Both the position numbers and the translations under genes were made by a program. The notes under the pieces are model-generated. The model was not told where the DNA came from, made no database searches, and saw only the letters and a program-made list of their open reading frames with translations. This document shows, one piece after another, positions 46,142 to 57,200 of a stretch of 64,000 nt of DNA (within the stretch, counting starts at the first letter, position 1; every line of letters begins with the position of its first letter). Source of the DNA: Miscanthus floridulus (taxonomy: Eukaryota > Streptophyta > Magnoliopsida > Poales > Poaceae); the NCBI RefSeq assembly GCF_019320115.1, contig NC_089584.1, forward strand, positions 75,764,791-75,828,790, written 5' to 3'.

Positions 46142-46601
46142 TGTCGACGAAATACGGCTGGCGGTCTATCGAGGGATATGCCCACGATACTAGATAAATC
46201 GGTGGAGGTGCGCGTGATGGGAATTAGAGAGTGACACAGAACACAAGAGGCATCAATTAGGCATGTTCTTGACATAATACCCTACGTCATGTGTCTTCGG
46301 TGCATTGTATTATGAGATGAGAGATGAAAACGAGAGGAGTCCCTACCCGCCTTATATAGCTCGGGGGTAGGGTTACAGATTGGTTGTATCTATCCTAATC
46401 GGTTATATGATATGTGTTTACAAGGAATACGATATCTAGCATATCGGATCAGAATCTCCTTCGTCATCAAGGATGCTTCACGCAGGCTTGCGGCGCACGC
46501 CGACCTGTGCCGTGCGCCGCGCGACTTGATCTCGTGGGCTGGGTCTCCTGGCGGTGCGGCCCATGTACACCCCTATGGGTATACATGGTTATACCCCTAC
46601 A
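46142..46601 (-). repeat. 5' LTR of element E
   Basis: 460 bp, TGTCGACG...CCCTACA followed by ACCGT. The PBS-like ccggcgcg site adjoins at its left (46120-46137). The minus-strand TATA box (gctatataaggcgg) is near 46351-46364. Confidence 0.85.
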
Positions 46602-47858
46602 ACCGTAGCTCCCATACGTAGGACACTAGCATCATAATGATGTGACTTGTACACTATGGGGTTATGGCGTAGGTTATTGTTGTTAACAAAGCTTTACATA
46701 TGAACATGTTATGCAGGTACTTGAATCATAGGAGAAAAAAACAAACGTGCGCCGGAACGCATTGCTCTATACGCGATACTAAAGTATTTGTAAAGGTACA
46801 GCACGTAGAAAGATCTAGCCATAAATTACCGCGGAATTGGTAATTTTCGGAATTGAACGGGAGGGGAACTTTGAGTTGTGTACCTTAACCCTTGTTACCA
46901 AAGCTAATGGATGCTCCAAACATGATGCTCCCTTCAGGTGTTGTCTTCTAGGCCCTGGGACGCCTCGCACCTCTTGTTTGGTATTTACCAGAGTCATTCT
47001 TCCCAAAGTACATAGAACGTCGGGACGTGCTGGCTGGTCAGGGTTTTTTTTTTTCTTCTTTTCTTACGCGATTTTTGCCGAACGTTTCGGTTCAACCAAG
47101 AATCAACTTACTTTTTCAACAATACCATAAGTGTGTATCAATAAAAATTTTGGCTAACACAGCTCTTAAACAAAAATAATAATAATGCGCAAGAAAACAG
47201 CTTAGAGCCAGAAGATATTTTATTATTCAAGAGTGTACACCGAAGGAAATTACAACTGTAGCCTAATCCTCGTAGTTGTTGCATATGCTACTTTGTTGAT
47301 CTTCTAAAGGGAGACCTTGAACGTGTAGCGATTTGCAGCTGAAGGTTGAATCTACACCATTGCTTTTTCATTTGAACCGGGTCACCTGTCTTCTCTGGGC
47401 GTAGGGCTCATCTTGGGATTGACGTTTTACAACAAGGAAGGCCCTTCTTTGTATGAGATCGGTCTTTTGACGATTGGTTGACTATTTTCATGCATGAGTG
47501 CTCGGTCCTTTATCACGCTGCTGGCTCCCAAGAATGGCAGTCTGGCTAAAAGGCCAATTTATTTTCCCTGAATAGGCGCTCAATTGACCCCGTTAGGGGA
47601 GATGAGTTGTTTGCTTGGTTAGATATGTCTCGGTATTCGAGTTTTCATCGGGCACCTGAGAAATCTAAGACGCACTGGCTTTTGATGGTCTCCTTCGGAC
47701 GAGGAGTTGTCCCTGGGGCTTTCAACTTGTCTAGTAATTCTCTGCATGGTTGAGGCCGACTGACCTAGGAGCCTTTCTCCTTATTCTCCCAGTTCAAGCT
47801 CGATGTTGGGCGTGTTGATGGGACGTTGAAAGGGGAATTGCTATATTTTTTCTTTGAG
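46602..47858 (-). other. B internal region right of E
   Basis: No RT or integrase motifs. It has a run of T near 47045 and fragmentary minus-strand frames downstream of the protease-like ORF. Probably decayed gag-side sequence of B. Confidence 0.4.
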
Positions 47859-48257
47859 CTAAAAATAGACCTCGGCTATTCTAGCGTAGATGGTAGCATT
47901 GACAGTATGCAGAAAAGGATGACCCAAAATTATGGAAGCCTTTGGGTTCTGACCTGTATCCAACACTACAAAGTCTGCTGGCACACAAGAAAATCCAACA
48001 CGTACACATACATTATCGACGATTCCTTCTACCCGACGAGTCAACTGATCTGCAAACCTTAGATGCATGTTTGTATGCAGTAGGGGCCCGAATTGTAGAA
48101 CGTCATCATATGTTACCTTAGGTATGATGTTTACGCTTGAGCCAATGTCGCAGATGACTTCGTCAAACTGTTGTTGACCAATCGCTATAGAAACGACGAG
48201 GTGGCCTGGATCTCCCTTCTTGATTGGCATAGAATCGTCTATCCAGACCCCGAGCAT
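47859..48257 (-). pseudogene. B protease-like ORF
   Basis: 132 codons related to the retropepsin segments of D: ICDIGSSVNIIPKVTYDDVL (active site D-I-G-S), HLRFADQLTRRVEGIVDNV, ADFVVLDTGQ, ASIILGHPFLHTVNATIY. It lies in the sense direction of B about 0.5 kb from the 5' LTR. There is no RT after it, so it is a gag-protease relic. The domain itself has no stop. Confidence 0.65.
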
Positions 48258-48349
48258 GGCTTCATGTAGAATCCTGGTCGGGCTACCTCGACGAAGTGTA
48301 CGGTTTCCGGCCTCTCATCGAAACGTGGAGATGTGCAAATTCCCGATCG

Positions 48350-48733
48350 CTAGGTGTGGATAACCTTTGGATGCCGAGATGTTGCACAAATATGACAATC
48401 TTGCACATGGTGAACCTCATCTTTCAAGTTGTAGAAATCGAAACTGTTCCCGACGTCCTGATCAATAGAAATTTGATCCAAGGATGGATCGATAGAGACG
48501 GTTTCTACACAAATTGAGCCAGGCGCTTGCGTCTTGATTAACGGTTGGTCAACGATTTCCTGGTGCTCAAATACCAAACTCCCGAAGCGGATAGTTGGTG
48601 GCACGTTGCGGGACGTTGACCTATGTCGAGGGAACAGGAGGACTTCTGTTGCCTCAGATCTGATGGAGCTTGGCCAGATGGTTGCGTCGAAAGCAATCGA
48701 ATCTTGAACACAAGCATTGTTGAAGGTCGGCAT
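48350..48733 (-). CDS. B leader-proximal ORF of unknown function
   Basis: 127 codons between the PBS and the protease-like ORF, in the place of gag, but I see no gag or zinc-knuckle signature. It begins MPTFNNACVQDSIAFDATIW and contains HDV-like acidic stretches only. May be the N-terminal part of a reduced Gag. Confidence 0.35.
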   Translation of the reverse strand: MPTFNNACVQDSIAFDATIWPSSIRSEATEVLLFPRHRSTSRNVPPTIRFGSLVFEHQEIVDQPLIKTQAPGSICVETVSIDPSLDQISIDQDVGNSFDFYNLKDEVHHVQDCHICATSRHPKVIHT

Positions 48734-48773
48734 GATCAGTCTTTGCGTGAAATCCCCCTACCTGGCGCGTTTT

Positions 48774-49189
48774 TGTCGGTGTTTTTTACCGGTAGATATT
48801 CGGTTCTTGAAGAAATTCGCTTGATGCAAAGAACAATCACGGTTAAAACGTGAGATTTATACTGGTTCGGGCCCCCGAAAGCGAGTAACAGCCCTACGTC
48901 CAATTGCTACTTATTTGTATTATGATCTCATCGAATAGCGAGTTGACGATTACAAGATGGCTATGCTTATGAGAGTTTCGATGATTACAACAGAGGATAT
49001 TGCTAGCTATTTATATCCGGGGCCTACTTGCCCTGCAAGCTACGTAGTAGTGCCCTAGTCGGAGTCTTGGCGTGATCTTGAGATATCCTTCCTTGAATGG
49101 GCGAGTCGTGAGCCTTCGGGTCTTCTTTGGTACGGATTCGGTAGCCAGCATATCCGGTAATCAAGATTCCTAGGAGTATGGCATCGTCA
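48774..49189 (-). repeat. 5' LTR of element B
   Basis: 416 bp, TGTCGG...ATCGTCA followed by CTACT. PBS-like cctacctggcgcg adjoins on the left. The minus-strand TATA box (gatataaatagc) is near 49007-49018. Confidence 0.85.
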
Positions 49190-49604
49190 CTACTATATCA
49201 CATATTCCGATTACTTAGATAACATGGGATCCCTGACATGTATTGTCCACAAGTTTAAGAATATTAGCGAGGAATAAAGAGTATGCAAATTTAATCAAAA
49301 GATAGCATGGAGATTGAGTATCATTTGATTTGTATTTTAAATTTGTTCAATTTTAATTTTTATTTAAATGTAGGGAGAGAGGATGCACAAACCGAGTTTG
49401 GAACTGTTGATCTGTTGTGCATCATTTGTGGGGAAGGTTTTGAATGCTTGTGTGGCTTATCTCCCCCACACTTATTCTTGTACCTGTTTATTCAATCAAA
49501 AGAAACAAAAAACGAAGACAAGCAAGGACTCTACCGACATGAACACCGGGAGTCTAAATTTTATTTTATTTTTACTTTTGTTATTATTATTATTGTTGTT
49601 GTTG

Positions 49605-49635
<31 letters not shown>

Positions 49636-49698
49636 TGTTGTTATATTTTTTTTTATTTAAAGTGTTCTCCCAAATTATTATTATTATTGTTGTTGTTA

Positions 49699-49737
<39 letters not shown>

Positions 49738-50472
49738 TTTTAAGTATACTCAGCAAGGCTAAAATAGAGTTTGCAAATTAATTCTAGCCTTGATTCATCA
49801 GCATTATTAATTACCTCTATTGTTTTATGAAAGTAATTGCTCAAGTTCACTAACCAAAATTAAATACCATGTTTAAATTTAATTAAAGAATGCCATTTTA
49901 ATCTAAGCACCATTCTTAATTTAAAACGCCTATGAATGTATTGCTAGCGAATCCATCCAAACCAGAGCATATGACAAACAAAGGAAGTATGATTTTATAT
50001 TTTTATAAAGACAAACATGAGTAAATGAGTTGGTGAAGAGTTATTTACCTTTGTATACCTGAGTGCATTTACCGACAGCATATATGGATAAAGCCTTGAG
50101 GCTGTTGCAACGGTGGCTTGATTGCGCATGATCAAACTCAGGCAAGCAACAAGGCTAGGCCACACACATAAATAGTGTGCATAGACCATGGGCCTTGGTG
50201 GTAGAAGCAAAGGTCTGTAATAGGAGCAACCGTCTTACGGCTCCTTTTTTTATATATATTATTTTCTTTTTCTCTTCTTTTTTTCAGCTTTCTTTTTTTT
50301 CTTTTATAGTAAGATAGAACTGACATCATCATTTTTTTAAGTCTTTGGTGTGTATGAAACTTTGGGATTTTCACCATCCTCCCCCACACTTGGACTCTTA
50401 TGAAAGTCAAGTGTGCATTGTTGAGGGTCTCCTTTCGAGTGTGTTCCATCACCAAAGATCATCGAGGTATAT
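49190..50472 (-). other. A internal region right of B
   Basis: AT-rich with simple repeats of ATT, GTT and GCT triplets at 49556-49740. 'ctcccccacactta' near 49460 and 'cccccacacttgg' near 50380 resemble the A polypurine tract in complement. No gag or pol is readable; the region upstream of the truncated LTR was probably lost by deletion. Confidence 0.45.
49556..49740. repeat. Trinucleotide microsatellites
   Basis: Runs of tta, ttg and ctg triplets in two blocks (49565-49645 and 49675-49740). Open frames here encode only homopolymers and are not genes. Confidence 0.9.
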
Positions 50473-50619
50473 AATCCCGACATGTCCTCCTGCAAACCAG
50501 AAATCGCCAAAACTCGTGGAATTCGTTAGTTATAAGTCCTAATTTTAAGTTTGGTGTTTATTTTAGCAGATTTTATGTAAGAAATGACGGTTAGAAATAG
50601 GAGTTAAGGACCGCCAACA
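50473..50619 (-). repeat. Truncated 5' LTR of element A
   Basis: 147 bp match the end of the left LTR (from 'aatcccgacatgtcctcctg' to CCGCCAACA). About 1170 bp of the LTR are missing, yet the outer end and TSD GCAGG remain. Confidence 0.8.
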
Positions 50620-51399
50620 GCAGGGTCGGGGCCCAAGGCCAGTGAACTCGCCGGAGCAAAGGAGCGGGCAGAGGAGGGAGGTGGCAGTCAGCAGGAGCGG
50701 GGAAAGAGAAAACCTAGAAAACTACTCGATACGACCTCGAATCGAATACCCCATTGATGCAAATCACGGCGAAAATGAGAGAGAAGAGATCTCAGCAATA
50801 CCTTGCGACGAACCCTGCAGAACACCCATCGGCGACCCCTCGAAATCAAATCCCGCCGGTGAGGTCGCCCCGAAGAGGAGAGCGATGGGGAAGAAGATGA
50901 AGATGAGAGCGATGGGGATGAAGCCACACTGTCCAAATCGCTCGCCCACGTCGCTTCGTTGGGTCATCGCGTGGAAGCGGGGAAGGGGCGGGGCAAATAT
51001 TTCGAAACGGATTTTGGCGAGGCGCATGATGCGCTGGGTCGTCACGTGGACTGGACGTAAAAGGAAAGGGAACTGCGGATGGGAAAGAAAAGGAGAAGCA
51101 TGATCGGACCGTTCGCTCGAATAGAAAGCGGTGAACGACCGCCAAAGTAGAATTGGGGACAGCGGGACTAAGAAGTTTTTAAGGTAGGGAAAGATATATC
51201 TCTACAGTCTACATAAGACCCAGTTAGCTGGGATTCCCTCATCGCCCGATAACCCGTGAGCCATCAGATGAGGTGGTCCAAGTCCATCCAATTTAGATAG
51301 GTTTAAATTTTATAGGAATCATACTGAAAATTCATGAGAATCAATTTATTTAAAAAAACACAGGAGAGAGAAATTTCTCAAATAGGGCCTAACCCAGAG
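50620..51399. other. GC-rich region right of A
   Basis: Right-hand flank of the A insertion. 50620-51150 is GC-rich, with G/A-rich strings on the plus strand; it reads like a 5' untranslated leader on the minus strand and may belong to the mudrA-like gene at 10100-11010. It contains 'ggtggcagtcagcag' (50678) and 'ggccagtgaac' (50637), which repeat units at 12055 and 12118. No protein is assigned. Confidence 0.35.
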
Positions 51400-52480
51400 C
51401 ACGGGCGGTTGCGAATCGTGGGATTTTTTTTATTTTTAATCTTTTTTATTTAATATTTTAATAATAATCGTTCCTAAAAAATTTTGCGGATTTGACCCTT
51501 TTGTCGCGCCAGCGGCCAAATAACGTTGTCGCCCCACATGCATTGGCACGGCAACATCCGCCACGTTAGACGGCATTTCCGACGTAAAAAAACGCTGTCA
51601 CGCCACTCCCGCTGGCGTGACAGTATTGTTCTGTCGTGTCACCGGGAGTGGCATGATAAGATAAAATCTTTGAAAAATCATAACTCTTCGATGCGACGTC
51701 AGATGAAGATTAAATTTATATAAAAATTATAGCTCTCAATGAGATCTACAAATTTGTAGTTTTGAGTTTTTTCATTTAAGGAAGTTAAGATGCTCAAAAA
51801 ATAATATAAAATTTCAGGAGCATAATAACAGCGTACAAGTGCTCGTCGCATTAGGAAAATAATATCGTTTTTGTATGATGTAAAATGAAGATACTTTTTA
51901 CATGAAAGTTGTAGTTTCCAATGGGATCTACAACTTTGTGGTTTTGAGTTTTTACATTTAAGATCGTTAAAATGCATAAAAATAATATAAAATTTCAGTA
52001 GCATAATAATCGCGTACGCTTGTCGCATTAGAAAAATAATATCGTTTTTGTATGGTATGCTGTTGAAATTTTATATTATTTTTTTGAGCATCTTAACGTC
52101 TCTAAATGTGAAAACTCGAAACTATAAAGTTGTATATCTCACTAAGGGCTATAATTTTGATATAAAATATATCTTCATTTGACACCATACAAAAATGATA
52201 TTATTTTTCTAATACGACGAGCGTCAGTTATAATCTTTTAAAGGTTTTGTCCTGTCACGATGCTCTCGGTGGCGCGACGGAACAATACTGACAACGTTTT
52301 TCACGTCGGAAACGTCGTCAAATATGGCGGATGTTGCCGCGCTAATGCATGTGGTGCGACAACATTATTTGGAAGCGTGACCAAAAGGGTTAAATTCAAA
52401 AAAAAATTGGGACCAATTATTATTAAAATATTAAATAAAAAGATTAAAAAATAAAAATTCTCCCAGATCGTGAGGAACCC
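51400..52480. mobile_element. Foldback-type element with long inverted arms
   Basis: The left arm (about 51410-51660) and complement of the right arm (about 52250-52475) match over more than 200 bp, including 'tttgtcgcgcc' / 'tttggtcacgc', 'acatgcatt', 'ggcaacatccgcca' and 'tttccgacgt'. The interior has two direct copies (51690-51830, 51880-52020) and one inverted copy (52065-52215) of an AT-rich unit with 'gaga/gggatctacaa'. No TSD could be fixed. Probably a MULE- or foldback-related non-autonomous element. Confidence 0.7.
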
Positions 52481-54218
52481 GCTTGGTAGTTCCTCCCTCT
52501 TCTGCAGCCGGCGAGGCAACTGCAGCCTCTGTACGCGGTGGCGAGCACAGAAGGTGCTCGAGCTTTGGCTACTGCGGCTACAGAGACGAGCGCCTCTTCG
52601 TCTCCAGGCAGCAAATTTCTGCCGTGGTGGGCCTGGCCGCCTGGGTCTGGCCGCAGCGGCGGAGGCGGTGGTGTCCAGCGCATCTACAACGGCGGCAGTG
52701 GCGATCGGGGCATCCGACCTTGTTTTGCTGCCGCTCCGCTGCTGCTACTGTAGCCGTCGGCGAGTCCATGCGGCCACGCTGGGTACTCCATCCTCACCTG
52801 GAGACCACGACGCGATGCCGGAGAGCGAGATGTAGCTCCAGCCACAGCCCACAGCCTACAGCCTCTGTGCCGTCCATCAACGGATGCAATGCCCTTAGCT
52901 GGCGTTGCCTCCACCACTACCTGCAATGTGTTCGACAAAATGTCCAGCTCGCTCTAACCTCCAGTTAAAAGGTTTACATGCTAAACATTGATGCACCTGA
53001 CAGATTTTGCAAAGTTCTCTATGCAACTTACATGATTCTTTGGAGCGAAATCTGCAAGTTTCACAAGTTTGATTTCCCGGAAATTGGTTATTGTGTGAGT
53101 CGATTTGGATTAGCAATGGTTTCGATTCCCAAAGACACACTGCTTTCCAACATATTGATATAGCACACCAAAGTCACCAAGACAATTAGTGTTGGATCAC
53201 ACATATTCAGTGCTCCTTTTTAGCCATAGGATATACCATAATATTTTTGGTAAGCATTGTATGCGACCAAGATGTTGTAGCTAATATGAATTGCTCACAT
53301 CTCAGTATTGAATGTATAATGCAAATGTACAGATCAGAGGAAACATGCTCATATACTTCAGTGCCCCTTTTGAGCCATCAGATATGCCATGATGTTTTTG
53401 GTAAGCACTGTATGCAACCAGATGTTGTAGCTAATATGAAATGTTCACATCTTAGTATTGACTGTATGCAAATTTACAGATCAGAGGAGACATTCTCATA
53501 GGCTTGATCTGAGATCCTGGTGGAGCTTATGAAGCGTATTATCATCGTTACAGCCATTACTTGAACAGGAGTCTATACCACTAGATGTAGGAGTAGTGCT
53601 ATTGGTCTTGCTCATACAATCCAGAAAGACCCAGTTACAAGGCAGACCTTATGGTTTCTGTACCTCAAACTACAAATCCACTCCAATGATTTCCTATATA
53701 TCCAATTGTCAGACCTTGTTTATGCTCATCTAAAATTGATTTTGTTTTGCCATTGCAGTGAGGTTTACATCAAGGAATTCTCAAAGGTGACTCCATTCAC
53801 CATTGTGCAGCTTGTGAAAATATTGGATGAGTAGCTCATAATGCAGTTGTTTATACATGTGAGCAATCTGATTTTATGTTTCAATCTATTCCAGTGTGCA
53901 ATAAACCAACGATAGGGCCACGCTGCTCCTCAATCCCGATCAACAGCTGCATTTGTTTACAATGTACAAATACAATGGGTTGGGCAGCTGGCCTGCTCAA
54001 CGGAGGGCGCGGCAAAGCCTCGCCTGTCTTTCTAGTAGATTAGTTAATTCAAAGACATGAACATGTCAAATGTGAAGCCATATACCACTCTCGCGGATCA
54101 TTTCTAATTTATATAAACACACTTATTTTTTTGAACAATAGATGTAGATTACATTATTCAAAATCATGACATTAAGTAAGGAGCAACGTGATGAGTAGCT
54201 GATTCTGATAATCTGATA
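52481..54218. other. No recognised gene; GC-rich start and a 140-bp direct duplication
   Basis: 52490-52880 is GC-rich with several overlapping open frames but no familiar protein. 53215-53355 and 53362-53502 are two copies of about 140 bp. A splice-acceptor-like site (ccattgcag) at about 53758 precedes a short open piece ending at a TAG near 53832, possibly a decayed exon. 54120-54218 is the likely 3' flank of the receptor gene. Confidence 0.4.
53215..53502. repeat. Two-copy direct duplication
   Basis: Copies share 'tttttggtaagca.tgtatgc', 'gatgttgtagctaatatgaa' and 'acagatcagagga'. They differ by point changes and small indels, so the duplication is not recent. Confidence 0.75.
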
Positions 54219-57200
54219 TCAGCTCCTGGTATCCATTTTTCTTGACAGAGAAGCCGAGCCAACAGCTGCTTGCACGTAAACCCAGTCATACAATTTATCA
54301 TAGAGTGTGAAGCAAACAATTCTCCATTTGGTCTGGAACAAGAGGATGCAGAATACTGTCCAGAGCCCTATCACAAATCCGGAACTCATGCCGAGGAGAA
54401 GGGAAGCATTATCGCTTCCATCCTTTTGATCTTCTGGAGCACCAGGGATCAAGCTAGTTTCAGGACATTTCTTTGTGAGAGGAGGACCACAGAGACCTGG
54501 GTTTCCGACAAAGATTGATGCCTGATCATCGAGGACTTGCAGTTGATTTCCAGATGGTATCTTTCCTGATAGATTGTTATAAGACAGGTTCAAGTGGCTC
54601 AAATACGTGAGAGCTGATAAGCTTGTGGGGATTTCACCGGAAAGCTCATTGTGCGATAGGTCGAGGGACTCTACTTGTGCCAAGTCACCGATTTTTCTAG
54701 GAATTTCTCCACTTAAAGCATTCCATGACAAGTTGAAGTTATTCAGTGCAACAAGAGTGCAGATCTCTTCAGGTACCTCTCCAGTAAGATTGTTACAAGA
54801 TAAATCCAGATTCACCATATAAATTATTTCTCCTGTATATAGCTGCTCTTTACCTTTTGTGACTACAGTAAAATTGTCATTATATTCCATCATTTCATTT
54901 ATACCAAATGACATATCAGTAGCCAGTAGATCTTCATACTCATCATCTGCTAGTGTCATCCCCTTCCACTTGACAATAGATTTTGGTATGATACCTGATA
55001 AGTTATTGTAGGCAAGGTCCAAATACTGAAGATTAATCAGATTCTCCAACTCCACTGGAATGTGACCGCAAAACATATTATGCCTTAACCGCAAGAACGC
55101 CAAGGATGGTAGCTTATTCCCAATCCATGGGTGTAAAGTCCCAAAGAATTGATTATGTGACAGATCAAGGAATATGAGTTTCTGGCAGTTTCGGAGAAAT
55201 AATGGAAATTTCACCGGAGAGGTGGTTATTTCTTAAGCTTAGAGTAAGAATACTCAAACTTGTCATGTTTGTTGTGTATTCATAGCCTAGGCAATCAGGA
55301 AGCGATCCAGTGAGATTATTACCTGAGATATCTAAGAATTGTAGTGACTGCAGTTTGCATAATGAAGATGGGACAGTGCCAGAAATGAAGTTGTTATATA
55401 GAAAAAGTGTTGAAAGCCAGGGCGCTCCAAAATCCAGTGGCAGTGGGCCATATAAATTGTTTCTACTAAGATCCAAGTGAGTTAGATTAATAGGAAGCTT
55501 AGGTATTGGACCACTGAACTGGTTAGAACTTAGATCCATTGCAGATGCTCTCATAAGTTCCATTTTAGGTGATAGAGGACCACTAATTTGATTATTTCTC
55601 ATGTTCAGAAAGTCAACTGAGGAAGCCATTGTCCAGAACCAATCTGGAACCATGTCAGATATGCTTGTGTTTGAGATATCAAAATTGTTCATGTTTGTTT
55701 GCCATCTTAGCCAAATTGGAAATTTAGGCCCCAGGATGCATGACCGAAGTTGAAGCTCTGTAAGATTAAAGGGAGGAACCCAAGTCGAGTTCACTCTGAT
55801 GGCTATGGAGTTGTCAGACAGAGACAAGCGCTCCAAGTTTACTTGGCCTGACAAATGCCGTTCATGCAAGTCACCGTCTAGGTTGTTGGAGCTTAGGTCC
55901 AAGTCAGTTAGATATGTGAGCTGTCCTACCCACAGTGGCACAGGACCAGTGAGCTTGTTATCACTGAGATCAAGCCATGTCAAATTTCTGAGGGGTTCTA
56001 ATTTGTCTGGTAGGTTTCCTGTCAGATTGCTGATGGGTAGAAACAAAGTCTTCAATTTATTCCATGAACAACTAGGTAATCGTTTGAAGAATTCTGCTAT
56101 ACTCCCATTGATGTTGTTTTCAAACAAAAATAACTCCTCCAGACTACAAAGATTTTTCAAGTTTGAAGGTATCATGCCCACAAGGTCATTTCCTGACAAA
56201 CGAAGGTCATATTCCCTAACTCATACGGAAATGGACCATGCAACTGACTGAATGAGACATCAAGTTGCTTGAGGCTAGTTAAATACCAAAACCAGTTGGG
56301 TGCGATATGCTTGTGGAAACGGTTACCCAAAATGCTCAGAGATTCAAGAGACGTCAGATTTGAATGCAAAAGAGAATCTGGGCTGGTGCTAAGCTCACAG
56401 AAAGAGAGATCAAGACTTACAAGAGATGGAAGTTTGTTCACCACGGAGACCCAGTTGATGATGGTACTGAGGTTCACCCCGCTCATGTCGAGGTGCTCAA
56501 GGGAAGATGACCGTGACAGCCAGGTGATATCCGTGGAGTGCGTGTCACCAAAAATGGAATCAAGATTCAAGTAACGCAAGTTGGAGAGGTTACCCAGCTG
56601 TGGTGGTATCCTTCCAACTAAGCTGGACAACGATAGGTCGAGATATCTCAACGCATGTAAAGAGCCCAAGAACTCGGGTATTTTCACCATGCTGACTGAA
56701 ACGGTTGCAGCTAAGGTCGAGATATTTCAAGTGTTGCAAACCAACAAGTGAGGAGCTTATGTTACCTCCAAGCACCTGCATACTCACATCACTGTTGTAG
56801 CAGTCCGGGCCTTGTAGATCGAGCTTAACAACATGACCAGTTGTGTTGCTGCACTGGACGCCCTTCCATCTGCAACAGTTATCTCCCTCCCATAATGACA
56901 GGCGGTTTGCAGGGTCTGAAAGGCCAACTCTGAAGGCGAGGAGAGCTGACCGCTCATGGGCTATGCACCTCTTGATGATATCATTGGTGTGGGTGGATGC
57001 CTCTGTGAAGCTTTTGGGCCTTGTTTAGTTTTACCCCAAATTCCTAAAAAGTGCTACAGTACCTGTCATATCGAATGTTTGCGGCCCGTGCATGGAGCAT
57101 TAAATGTAGACGAAAAAAAACTAATTGCACAGTTTGGTGGGAAATTGCGAGACGAACGTTTTAAGTCTAATTAGTCCATGATTGAACACTAATTGCCAAA

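Larger units (their letters stand above)
39508..46601 (-). mobile_element. Non-autonomous gypsy element E (minus), deletion relative of C, inserted in B
   Basis: LTRs 39508-39978 and 46142-46601 start TGTCGA and end CTACG or CTACA, flanked by ACCGT (39503-39507 and 46602-46606). LTR starts, PBS, the 'aggtgaagtgtgccc' repeats and the 'cataacgcagagggcgg' block resemble element C, but all of pol is absent. Two later transposons sit inside. It must have used enzymes from a C-type element. Confidence 0.85.
14561..49189 (-). mobile_element. LTR retrotransposon B (minus), inserted in A
   Basis: Two 416-bp LTRs (14561-14976 and 48774-49189) are flanked by CTACT (14556-14560 and 49190-49194). Without its three insertions B is about 6.5 kb. 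It has a protease-like frame near the 5' LTR and an antisense coiled-coil gene near the 3' LTR, but no RT, RNase H or integrase, so it is non-autonomous. LTR divergence by eye is around a tenth of sites, clearly more than in C, as expected for the host of C. Confidence 0.88.
12152..50619 (-). mobile_element. LTR retrotransposon A (minus), outermost element of the nested stack
   Basis: The left LTR starts TGTTGG at 12152 and a truncated right LTR ends CCAACA at 50619. Both are flanked by the 5-bp duplication GCAGG (12147-12151 and 50620-50624), which proves that the two ends belong to one insertion although 38 kb separate them. Own sequence: 12152-14560 and 49190-50619. The rest is later insertions. 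No gag or pol is readable in what remains. Confidence 0.85.

Noticed and set aside
49307..49781. Plus and minus frames with poly-V, poly-L, poly-A or poly-T/N
   Set aside because: Translations of trinucleotide microsatellites in three frames.
52470..52968. Overlapping GC-rich open frames as a host gene
   Set aside because: Three frames are open at once because of high GC; no familiar motif in any.
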